Both the position numbers and the translations under genes were made by a program. Below the pieces are notes generated by a model, which worked only from the letters and a program-made list of their open reading frames with translations, was not told the DNA's origin and did no database searches. 10,187 nt of DNA from assembly GCA_001803815.1 (NCBI GenBank), contig MHEL01000045.1, forward strand, positions 1 to 10,187. Direction: 5' to 3'. Positions 1 to 5,569 of the stretch are shown here, piece after piece (the first letter of the stretch is position 1; each line of letters starts with the position of its first letter). The DNA is from Nitrospirae bacterium RBG_19FT_COMBO_42_15. Its GTDB lineage: Bacteria; Nitrospirota; CAKKRA01; 9FT-COMBO-42-15.

Positions 1-2
1 AG

Positions 3-101
3 GCGGTAACGAATGCTATAGGTGGCATTGAAAAGAGGAGGGCAAAGGATAAGGGAGTGTGCAAGGAGATAGCCCAGATAAAAGAAATTGTTAAAAGCTA
101 A
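3..101 (+). CDS. C-terminal end of an unidentified protein (5' cut by window edge)
   Basis: The third forward frame is open from the window edge to a TAA at 99-101, giving about 32 residues. The other two forward frames hit stops within the first 30 bases. The visible peptide is rich in Lys, Glu and Ile and looks like a charged amphipathic helix, starting AVTNAIGGIEKRR and ending in KEIVKS. I do not recognise the family. It lies about 120 nt upstream of dusB on the same strand, so it could be the preceding gene of the same transcript. The fragment is short enough that chance openness cannot be excluded. Confidence 0.4.
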   Translation, partial: AVTNAIGGIEKRRAKDKGVCKEIAQIKEIVKS

Positions 102-117
102 AATGTATAATGTAGGT

Positions 118-146
118 TTGACTCCATTTGCCATTTGCCTTACCAT
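118..146 (+). promoter_or_regulatory. Candidate promoter upstream of dusB
   Basis: TTGACT at 118-123 matches the sigma-70 -35 consensus at 5 of 6 positions. It is followed after 17 bp by TACCAT at 141-146, which matches the -10 at 4 of 6. The spacer and -10 lie inside the 12-bp tandem duplication, so the arrangement may be fortuitous. A perfect TATAAT at 106-111 has no matching -35 at normal spacing. Weak support. Confidence 0.3.
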
Positions 147-154
147 TTGCCTTA
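124..154 (+). repeat. 12-bp tandem duplication in the dusB leader
   Basis: The unit CCATTTGCCTTA occurs twice, perfectly and head to tail, at 131-142 and 143-154. It is preceded by a partial copy CCATTTG at 124-130. This looks like replication slippage in non-coding DNA between the upstream gene and dusB. Confidence 0.75.
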
Positions 155-221
155 GAGGAGACAAGGGACATTATAAAAATGGAAAAATGGGGCTTTATGA
201 CAAATTACAAGAAAGGAACCA

Positions 222-1274
222 ATGCTGCAAATAGGTAACTTAAAAATAGAAAACAAACTGATCCTTGCTCCTATGGCTGGGATTACGAATCTTCCTTTCC
301 GGCTGATTGTGAAGGATGAAGGGTGCGGGCTCGTAGTTTCCGAGATGGTCAGTGCCATTGCCCTTGTCAGGAACGGCAAGAAGACAAGGGACCTACTGAA
401 TAGCGACCCTTATGAGAGGCCGCTTGCGGTTCAACTGTTTGGTTCAGAACCGCAGATAATGGCGGAGGCCGCCAGGATCGTCGAGGGGTTTGGCGTTGAT
501 ATCCTTGATATCAATATGGGATGCCCTGCAAAAAAGGTTGTCAGCTCAGGTTCAGGTTCAGCCCTCCTCAGGGATCCGCTGAGGATAAAGGCAATCATAG
601 AGGCTGTTCGAGCGGCTGTAACAATACCATTTACAGTAAAGATCCGTTCCGGCTGGGATTCTAAATCTACTAATTATCTTGAAATTGGCAGGATTGCCGA
701 AGAATGCGGCGTTGACGCAATAACCTTACATTCAAGGACCGCCGCTCAGGGGTTTGGCGGGAGGTCCGACTGGTCTCATATAGCAGAACTTAAGAAGGTA
801 TTGAATATCCCCGTCATCGGCAACGGAGATATAAAGACCCCAGAGGATGCCATGAGGATGCTGGACGAAACGTGCTGCGATGGCATCATGATCGGAAGGG
901 GAGCCCTCGGGAACCCCTGGATATTCAGCAGGACACTGAAGTATATAGAAGAAGGGGTTCTACAGAAACCACCGTCAGAAAAGGAGATACACTTAACCAT
1001 TAAACGGCATATTGAAATGTTGGCAGATTATATGGGAGATAAATGGGCTGTCAGGGAGTTCAGGAAGCATATAAGCTGGTATACCAAGGGGCTTTTCCAC
1101 AGCGCGGATTTCAGGAAGAGCGTTATTCACATAGACAGCATGGAGGCTCTCATGGATGAGACTGAGGCCTATTTCGAGACCTTAGAGTCAATTGATGACG
1201 ACTTCTCTTTCCAGGCATTCGTAAAAAAGAGCAGAAACGGCAATTATTTTTTTCAAGCCACCTCTTCCTTATAA
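222..1274 (+). CDS. dusB: tRNA-dihydrouridine synthase (DusB family)
   Basis: This is an FMN-dependent enzyme that reduces specific uridines in the tRNA D-loop to dihydrouridine using NADPH, in the cytoplasm. The 350-residue product has the Dus TIM-barrel motifs in order: LAPMAGITNLPFR at 15-27, DINMGCPAKKV at 96-106 with the catalytic Cys101, KIRSGWD at 140-146, the HSRT segment at 170-173, IGNGDI at 199-204, and the phosphate-binding DGIMIGRGALGNPW at 220-233. A helical tRNA-binding region follows. The ATG is preceded by GAAAGGAA at good spacing. The protein is roughly 30 residues longer than E. coli DusB. The last six residues and the stop codon are encoded antisense to a topA remnant, so the natural C-terminus may have been altered. 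All catalytic motifs are intact and it should be functional. Confidence 0.96.
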   Translation: MLQIGNLKIENKLILAPMAGITNLPFRLIVKDEGCGLVVSEMVSAIALVRNGKKTRDLLNSDPYERPLAVQLFGSEPQIMAEAARIVEGFGVDILDINMGCPAKKVVSSGSGSALLRDPLRIKAIIEAVRAAVTIPFTVKIRSGWDSKSTNYLEIGRIAEECGVDAITLHSRTAAQGFGGRSDWSHIAELKKVLNIPVIGNGDIKTPEDAMRMLDETCCDGIMIGRGALGNPWIFSRTLKYIEEGVLQKPPSEKEIHLTIKRHIEMLADYMGDKWAVREFRKHISWYTKGLFHSADFRKSVIHIDSMEALMDETEAYFETLESIDDDFSFQAFVKKSRNGNYFFQATSSL

Positions 1275-1438
1275 TTGCATCCCGCTGCAATACACTTTAC
1301 TGATGTCCCTGCCTTTGTGTATTTTTCAACAACAAAGGCTGCCCCGTACTGGAGGCACGGCTTGTTAATCGGCTTGTCTCAGAGGGCATATTTACAGTTT
1401 GGGTATTTGGAGCAGCCATAAAAGGCCTTTCCGCTGCC
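1253..1438 (-). pseudogene. topA: Remnant of the DNA topoisomerase I C-terminal zinc-finger region
   Basis: Read on the minus strand, 1438-1253 encodes about 60 residues resembling the tandem C4 zinc-finger tail of bacterial TopA: GSGKAFYGCSKYPNCKYAL, a TGA stop (1381-1379), DKPINKPCLQYGAAFVVEK, then a last finger with KC...GCNYKEEVA and a terminal TGA at 1255-1253. The family usually has Trp where the internal TGA sits, and PCxxC where PCLQY is seen, so one zinc-binding Cys is lost. No catalytic toprim or Tyr-containing domain lies upstream; the frame closes at about 1463. It is therefore a 3' fragment, not a gene. It overlaps the 3' end of dusB by 22 bp and abuts the PIN remnant on its other side. 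Confidence 0.85.
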
Positions 1439-1447
1439 CAAATTATT

Positions 1448-1728
1448 TTGCTCACCATTGTCTTAACAGAGGCAATCTTTCTTTACGCTAAAAAAAGACA
1501 TCTGTTAACCTGTCCACTGTGCTCTCACAAGCAGCTAATTCATCAAACTGCATTGTCTATCCTCTTGATGAAGAGGTTGTTTCACAAATCCCTACAAACA
1601 TCAATATCCATGACGCTATTATTGCAGCAACAGGCCTTGTTTTTAAAGATTTAATGGGGCAGGATGCTGCAATAGTTACAAAAGACGAATTAATAAAGCG
1701 CTCAAACCTAATCAGAACTATTTGGTAA
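1448..1728 (+). pseudogene. Truncated, frameshifted PIN-domain (VapC-like) toxin remnant
   Basis: Two forward frames together encode the distal two thirds of a PIN-domain RNase toxin. Frame one, from 1448, gives LLTIVLTEAIFLYAKK, the region around the second acidic residue of the PIN active site. After an A7 run at 1490-1496 the homology moves to the frame that ends at 1728. That frame gives IVYPLDEEV, then NIHDAIIAATGLVF with the HD acidic motif, AAIVTKDELI with the last conserved Asp, and the terminal RTIW typical of the family. The N-terminal strand with the first catalytic Asp is absent: the sequence stops at the topA remnant. No antitoxin gene precedes it. A type II toxin relic is the best reading. 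The PIN family call rests on motif pattern only. Confidence 0.78.
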
Positions 1729-1775
1729 TACTTGCAGAGCAAACATGTTCATGATATGGATATGGAGGCTGCAAA

Positions 1776-1922
1776 ATGACCTGTGTTATCTGCGGCAAGG
1801 AGTTTGAGGAGCATCATCCGGAGACTACAGTAATTAGTAAGAATGAGGGCATATGTGATGAGTGCGAGAAGATAGGCGGAGAGGATTTAATTATCCCCAC
1901 ATATTTTGGGGATACGCCATGA
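1776..1922 (+). CDS. Small zinc-ribbon-like protein (48 aa), function unknown
   Basis: ATG at 1776 follows a strong GGAGG (1764-1768) at 7-nt spacing, and the frame runs 48 codons to TGA at 1920-1922. The peptide starts MTCVICGKEFEEHH and has two CxxC knuckles, C3/C6 and C27/C30 (GICDECEKIGG), separated by 20 residues. This is the spacing of a small treble-clef or zinc-ribbon fold with four Cys ligands. The tail EDLIIPTYFGDTP is acidic and hydrophobic. There is no signal peptide or membrane segment. It sits 47 nt after the PIN remnant and converges on the deoxynucleoside kinase. I do not recognise the family. The good ribosome binding site and the paired cysteines argue for a real gene, but it could also be a fragment of a larger Zn protein. 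Confidence 0.65.
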   Translation: MTCVICGKEFEEHHPETTVISKNEGICDECEKIGGEDLIIPTYFGDTP

Positions 1923-2053
1923 TGTTATGTATGAAATAAGAAAATAGCGCTGTACAAAGAGAACGTTAAGATATAGAAAACCCTTAACATGCCTATAAAT
2001 GGCCTGCATTGTAATTGCATGGGATAAGCTAAGACGTTGAGGAGCTGGATGGT
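1923..2053. other. Convergent intergenic region, no clear terminator
   Basis: This gap separates the zinc-ribbon ORF (plus) from the kinase (minus). The only structure I see is a weak 6-bp inverted repeat, GTTAAG (1965-1970) with CTTAAC (1983-1988). It has no adjacent T-tract and is not a convincing terminator. Confidence 0.4.
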
Positions 2054-2692
2054 CTACCTTGAACTCAATGGTATGTAATACTGCGTCCCTTTTTTCATTA
2101 AGGTAATCTGCTTTATCAGATCGTCCAAATCTGCACGGCTCTTTACAAAGTCTATGGATGTGGTCTGTATTACAAGCAGGGGGCTTTCTGAGTACTGGAA
2201 GAAGTAGTGGTTGTAAGCCTCGTTTAGGTCCTCAAGATACTTGCTTGGAAGCTCCTTTTCATACTCCCTTGCGCGCCTCTTAATGCGCTCAAGGAGAATG
2301 CTTACATCTGCCTGTAGGTATATTACTAAATCAGGCTTTGTTATCCGTGCATCAAGGAGATTAAATATCTGCTCATATAAGGCGAGCTCGTTTTCATTAA
2401 GATTCAAATACGCAAATATCCTGTCCTTATCAAAAAGATAGTCAGATATTGTTGCCCTTTTAAAGAGGTCCTGCTGTGCAAGCTCCTGCTGCTGCTTGTA
2501 TCTGCACATCAGAAAGAATATCTGTGTCTGAAAGGCATGCCGCTGCTGGTCTTTATAAAAGCTTGTGAGAAAAGGATTCTCCTCTGCCTTTTCAAGAATC
2601 AGCCTTGCGTTCAGCTCTTTTGATAATAGCGTTGCAAGGCTTGTCTTGCCGACGCCGATTGGGCCTTCTATGACTACGTATTTGCCTTCCAT
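2054..2692 (-). CDS. Deoxynucleoside kinase (dNK family)
   Basis: Salvage kinase that phosphorylates deoxynucleosides with ATP or another NTP to give dNMPs, in the cytoplasm. Numbering from ATG at 2692 (212 aa), a P-loop GPIGVGKTS lies at 10-18 immediately after the first beta strand. The family's substrate and Arg region appears as ISDYLFDKDRIFAY at about 82-95, and the LID helix with clustered arginines (RIKRRAREYEKE) at about 136-147. Length fits the dNK family. Whether deoxyadenosine, deoxyguanosine or pyrimidines are preferred cannot be told. A TTG 15 nt upstream (2707) would add five residues (MNPYI). Neither start has a good ribosome binding site. I prefer the ATG because homologues typically begin just before the VIEG strand. 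It is the last gene of the lysine/folate cluster, separated from folK by a repeat-filled gap. Confidence 0.88.
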   Translation of the reverse strand: MEGKYVVIEGPIGVGKTSLATLLSKELNARLILEKAEENPFLTSFYKDQQRHAFQTQIFFLMCRYKQQQELAQQDLFKRATISDYLFDKDRIFAYLNLNENELALYEQIFNLLDARITKPDLVIYLQADVSILLERIKRRAREYEKELPSKYLEDLNEAYNHYFFQYSESPLLVIQTTSIDFVKSRADLDDLIKQITLMKKGTQYYIPLSSR

Positions 2693-2781
2693 AATATAAG
2701 GGTTCAAGGAATCACTGGTTTAAGTGCAAAGAAAAACCTTAAATAACTAGTGTGTTGCACCTTATTTTTATGCCTTTATGT

Positions 2782-2944
2782 TGTCATTCCGCACTTGATG
2801 CTGTCCTTCGCTACTCCGTAGCTATGGAACAGCGTAGGATAGCGGAATCCAGTCCTTCGACAAGCTCAGGATGCATGGTGAGCCTGTCGAACCATGGATT
2901 CCTGCTGGAGTTTACCCCGTACCTGATACGGGGCAGGAATGACA
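2782..2944. repeat. 163-bp composite palindromic intergenic repeat (MITE-like)
   Basis: The element is bounded by perfect 9-bp inverted termini, TGTCATTCC (2782-2790) and GGAATGACA (2936-2944). Inside are nested hairpins: GGAATCCA (2844-2851) pairs with TGGATTCC (2895-2902). Within that, TTCGACAAGCTCA (2856-2868) pairs with TGAGCCTGTCGAA (2879-2891) with one mismatch. CCCCGTA (2915-2921) pairs with TACGGGG (2927-2933). A further hairpin, TCCTTCGCT/AGCGTAGGA (2804-2812 and 2831-2839), sits in what looks like an insertion. There is no transposase and no obvious target duplication. It occupies the folK/kinase gap (2693-2961) and would fold strongly in the operon mRNA. Confidence 0.85.
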
Positions 2945-2961
2945 TAATTATTGTAAATTTG

Positions 2962-3510
2962 CTATCCTGACTTTATCTTTTTCACGCCGCCTTCACTGCA
3001 AAGAGATTTTAAGAGTTCTGCTATACTTTTCTTCAGCACAGGATGAACCGCGTCAGGCGCAATGTCTGACAGAGGCTTTAATACAAATCCTCTCTTGTGC
3101 ATCTCAGGGTGCGGTATCTTTAAATCTGCTTTATCTATTATATCATTATTGTATAGTAGTATATCAAGGTCTATTATGCGGGGGCCGTATTTTATCTTTC
3201 TCTCTCTGCCAAGCCTTGATTCAATTGTATGGCAGAGCAAAAGGAGTTCATGAGGAATTAAATCTGTTTTAATCTCAACAGCGCAGTTCACAAACCATTC
3301 CTGCTCTTTATAGCCGACTGGTTCTGCTTCGTAAAAACCTGAAGTCTTTGTAACCTCTATATGTTGATTCTCTTTTAAAAGATCAATTGCCTTTTTGCAG
3401 TTTTCAATTTTATTGCCAATGTTTGAACCGATTCCAATGTAGGCCTTTTTCTTTAATCCCCCCTCGCCCCCCTTTATTAAAGGGGGGATGGGGGGGTTAT
3501 TTTCATTCAC
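2962..3510 (-). CDS. folK: 2-amino-4-hydroxy-6-hydroxymethyldihydropteridine pyrophosphokinase (HPPK)
   Basis: Transfers pyrophosphate from ATP to 6-hydroxymethyl-dihydropterin in folate synthesis. Family motifs are complete in the 182 residues: YIGIGSNIGNK at 24-34, SGFYEAEPVGYKEQEWFVNC at 57-76, the HPPK signature RKIKYGPRIIDLDILLY at 104-120 with Mg-binding Asp114/Asp116, and IPHPEMHKRGFVLKPL at 132-147. The start is GTG at 3510, overlapping the dapL stop as GTGA. It is the only ATG, GTG or TTG between the in-frame upstream TGA and the HPPK core. Residues about 5-19 (PPIPPLIKGGEGG and flanks) are therefore translated from an inserted G-rich palindromic repeat and are not part of the normal fold. 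The 4-nt overlap suggests translational coupling with dapL. Confidence 0.95.
   Translation of the reverse strand: MNENNPPIPPLIKGGEGGLKKKAYIGIGSNIGNKIENCKKAIDLLKENQHIEVTKTSGFYEAEPVGYKEQEWFVNCAVEIKTDLIPHELLLLCHTIESRLGRERKIKYGPRIIDLDILLYNNDIIDKADLKIPHPEMHKRGFVLKPLSDIAPDAVHPVLKKSIAELLKSLCSEGGVKKIKSG
3454..3498. repeat. C/G-rich palindromic repeat inside the folK 5' end
   Basis: A nested perfect hairpin: CCCCCCTTT (3467-3475) pairs with AAAGGGGGG (3479-3487) around ATT. It is flanked by outer arms of C-runs (3458-3463) and G-runs (3490-3496). Translated on the minus strand it gives the peptide PPIPPLIKGGEGG, which is familiar as a spurious translation of a dispersed intergenic repeat found in many bacterial genomes. 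Here it lies in frame within folK. Confidence 0.85.
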
Positions 3511-4673
3511 AGTTTCTTCATCCTCTCAATTGCCTCTAACATCCGTTCTTTTTTTACTGTTAAGGCAATGCGCACATAGCCCTCTCCATCTTCTCCAAAG
3601 CCGTTGCCCGGCGTTGTTACAAGCCCTGCCTTGTTTAAAAGATGCGCTGTATAATCTGCTGATGTAAAGCCCTTTGGCGTCCTGAGCCATACATAAAAGG
3701 TTGCCTTTGGCATTTCAAACTCTATTCCCAAGGAGTTTAACCCTGCAGCAAGGACATCGCGCCTCTCCTGATACACCTTTCTGATATCTGCTACAATGGA
3801 CTGGTCGCAGGTCAGGGCCTCTATGCCTGCCTCCTGAATAACCTCAAATACGCCTGAGTCAAGATTGCTCTTAACCTTTCCCAATGCAGAGATTATCTCT
3901 TTGTTGCCTACTGCAAAACCTATCCTCCAGCCTGTCATGTTATAGGTCTTTGAAAGCGAGTGAAATTCTATCCCCACCTCTTTTGCGCCATCCACCTCAA
4001 GAAAGCTCATTGGCTTATAGTTGTCAAAATATATCTCTGAATATGCCGCATCATGTGCAACAATAATGTTGTTCTTTGCTGCAAATTCTATTACCCTTTT
4101 ATAAAATTCCTTTTCTGCTATTGCAGATGTTGGATTGTTAGGATAATTTATAAACATGATCTTTGCCTTTTTCGCAATATCCTTTGGTATCGCATCTAAA
4201 TCAGGCAGAAAATTGTTCTCTTTTTTAAGGGGCATAATATATGACTGGCCGCCTGCAAAGAGCGTCCCTGCATTGTAAACCGGATATGCAGGGCTCGGAA
4301 CAAGCGCAATATCGCCTGAGTTTATATATGCAAGCGGAAAGTGGCCTATGCCTTCTTTAGAACCGATGAGCGTTAAGACCTCATCCTCTGGATTTAGCTT
4401 TACATTGAATCTGTTTTTGTACCAGTCTGCTGCTGCCTGTCTGAAAATGAGCAGTCCTTCATAGGATGGGTACTGGTGATACTTTTCGTTCTTAACTGCC
4501 TCCTGAAGCCGCTTTACTATATTTGGCGGCGTCGGAATGTCCGGGTCGCCTATGCCAAGATTTACTATGTCAATGCCTTTTTTAATTGCCTCCTGCTTCA
4601 TCTTGTCTATGGAGGCGAAGAGATATGGCGGGAGATTTTTTATCCTTTCTGCCCGTTCAACTTTAATTTTCAA
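3507..4673 (-). CDS. dapL: LL-diaminopimelate aminotransferase
   Basis: PLP enzyme of fold type I that converts tetrahydrodipicolinate directly to LL-2,6-diaminopimelate with glutamate as amino donor, bypassing the succinyl or acetyl route. The 388 residues begin with the DapL-type N-terminus AERIKNLPPYLFASIDK (8-24) and VNLGIGDPDIPTP (37-49). PLP contacts follow: NYPNNPT at 176-182, HDAAYSE at 207-213, and SLSKTYNMTGWRIG at 239-252 with the Schiff-base Lys242. Arg368 in YVRIALT is the carboxylate-binding arginine. The start is TTG: GGAG (4687-4684) stands 10 nt upstream and overlaps the dapB end, while the nearby ATG inside the ribosome binding site runs quickly into a stop. The dapA/dapB/dapF/lysA context and absence of dapD/dapE favour DapL over a generic aspartate aminotransferase. 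Confidence 0.93.
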   Translation of the reverse strand: MKIKVERAERIKNLPPYLFASIDKMKQEAIKKGIDIVNLGIGDPDIPTPPNIVKRLQEAVKNEKYHQYPSYEGLLIFRQAAADWYKNRFNVKLNPEDEVLTLIGSKEGIGHFPLAYINSGDIALVPSPAYPVYNAGTLFAGGQSYIMPLKKENNFLPDLDAIPKDIAKKAKIMFINYPNNPTSAIAEKEFYKRVIEFAAKNNIIVAHDAAYSEIYFDNYKPMSFLEVDGAKEVGIEFHSLSKTYNMTGWRIGFAVGNKEIISALGKVKSNLDSGVFEVIQEAGIEALTCDQSIVADIRKVYQERRDVLAAGLNSLGIEFEMPKATFYVWLRTPKGFTSADYTAHLLNKAGLVTTPGNGFGEDGEGYVRIALTVKKERMLEAIERMKKL

Positions 4674-4690
4674 TATAGACTTTCTCCTTT
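4674..4690 (-). promoter_or_regulatory. Ribosome binding site fixing the TTG start of dapL
   Basis: On the minus strand AAAGGAGAAAG lies just before the TTG at 4673, beginning at the last base of dapB's stop codon (4692-4690). An ATG overlapping this site opens a frame that ends after seven codons, so TTG is the only workable start near the ribosome binding site. Confidence 0.6.
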
Positions 4691-5493
4691 CATTTCAGCC
4701 CTAAAACATTCATCATATTATAAAGCCCAGGCTTCTGCTTTACTACCCATTTTGCTGCGCGGATTGCGCCCCTTGCAAAATTGTCCCTTGTATGAGCGCG
4801 GTGCGTAACCTCTATGCGCTCGCCCATGCCGCCAAAGATGACTGTATGCTCGCCGACAATATCTCCTGCGCGCACAGTCTGTATGCCGATTTCCTTCTTT
4901 TTCCTCTCGCCGATTATTCCCTGCCGTGCATAAACGCCGACCTCATTTAGATTTCTGTTCAATGCCTCTGCAATCACCTCTGCCATTTTTAAGGCTGTGC
5001 CGCTCGGCGCATCCTTTTTAAATCTGTGATGCGCCTCTACTATTTCAATATCATATTCATCGCCGAGTATCTTCGCAATATCAGCAATGGTCTTGAATAC
5101 AAGATTCACGCCTACGCTCATGTTAGGCGCCATTACACAGGGAATAGTTTTTGTAAGTCCCTTTATCTCCTCTAATTCCTCATTTGAAAAACCTGTTGTG
5201 CCTATAACAAAGGGTATTTTTCTTATTGAGGCTATCCTGAGATTTTCAATTGTTGACTTTGGCATAGTAAACTCAATAACAACCTCTGAATCATCAATTA
5301 TCTTGGAAAGGTTGTCTGTAATAGCTATGCCCACATTCCCCCACATAGCAGCCTCGCCGGCATCCTTTCCTACTGACTGATGCCCCTTTCTCTCTATTGC
5401 GCCTGACAGGTTTATCCCGTCTGTCTCCTGAATAAGCGCTATTATCCTTGAGCCCATCCTGCCTGCTGCGCCGTTTACTATTGCCTTGACCAT
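4690..5493 (-). CDS. dapB: 4-hydroxy-tetrahydrodipicolinate reductase
   Basis: NAD(P)H-dependent reduction of the DapA product to tetrahydrodipicolinate, in the cytoplasm. The 267 residues carry the Rossmann loop NGAAGRMGSRI at 7-17, the GTTGF segment at 98-102, MAPNMSVGVN at 121-130, and the catalytic signature EAHHRFKKDAPSGTAL at 153-168. In that signature His155 and Lys159 match the general acid and Lys of the E. coli enzyme, and the PSGTA loop binds substrate carboxylates. The ATG at 5493 is preceded by AGAGG at 8-nt spacing. Length is typical. The stop lies 16 nt before the dapL start. The upstream gap to dapA (5494-5672) is unusually wide for this cluster and carries a hairpin plus a repeat. 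Confidence 0.97.
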   Translation of the reverse strand: MVKAIVNGAAGRMGSRIIALIQETDGINLSGAIERKGHQSVGKDAGEAAMWGNVGIAITDNLSKIIDDSEVVIEFTMPKSTIENLRIASIRKIPFVIGTTGFSNEELEEIKGLTKTIPCVMAPNMSVGVNLVFKTIADIAKILGDEYDIEIVEAHHRFKKDAPSGTALKMAEVIAEALNRNLNEVGVYARQGIIGERKKKEIGIQTVRAGDIVGEHTVIFGGMGERIEVTHRAHTRDNFARGAIRAAKWVVKQKPGLYNMMNVLGLK

Positions 5494-5519
5494 GGTTTAT
5501 GCCTCTTTGGTTTTTCTCT

Positions 5520-5550
5520 CAAAAAGTTCCTGAAATAAAGTTCAAGAACT
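5520..5550 (-). terminator. Possible weak intrinsic terminator or attenuator between dapA and dapB
   Basis: On the minus strand a 10-bp inverted repeat with one mismatch, AGTTCTTGAA (5550-5541) and TTCAGGAACT (5534-5525), encloses a 6-nt loop. It is followed directly by a T5 run. This is the layout of an intrinsic terminator, but the stem has only four G/C pairs out of ten. It probably gives partial termination at most, since dapB lies 31 nt further on with its own ribosome binding site. Confidence 0.35.
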
Positions 5551-5569
5551 CGTGTGGTCAATCTTGCTG

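Noticed and set aside
179..238. 19-codon leader peptide overlapping the dusB start
   Set aside because: An ATG at 179 opens a short frame ending at 238, but the possible ribosome binding site is 12 nt away and the peptide has no regulatory signature. It is likely chance.
1379..1381. In-frame TGA in the topA fragment as a recoded Trp or Sec codon
   Set aside because: The position is normally Trp, but the fragment also lacks one zinc-ligand Cys and the whole catalytic part of TopA. Other genes in the window use TGA as a true stop (dapB, dapL, dapF).
1519..1728. Intact small gene starting at GTG 1519
   Set aside because: There is no ribosome binding site before the GTG, and the product starts in the middle of a PIN domain whose earlier part is in another frame. 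It is better called a pseudogene.
2782..2944. CRISPR-like array
   Set aside because: The repeated words are inverted hairpin arms with no regular spacer and direct-repeat periodicity, and no cas gene is nearby.
2752..2970. 72-codon plus-strand ORF between the kinase and folK
   Set aside because: It is a translation of the 163-bp palindromic repeat, with serine-rich sequence and no motif.
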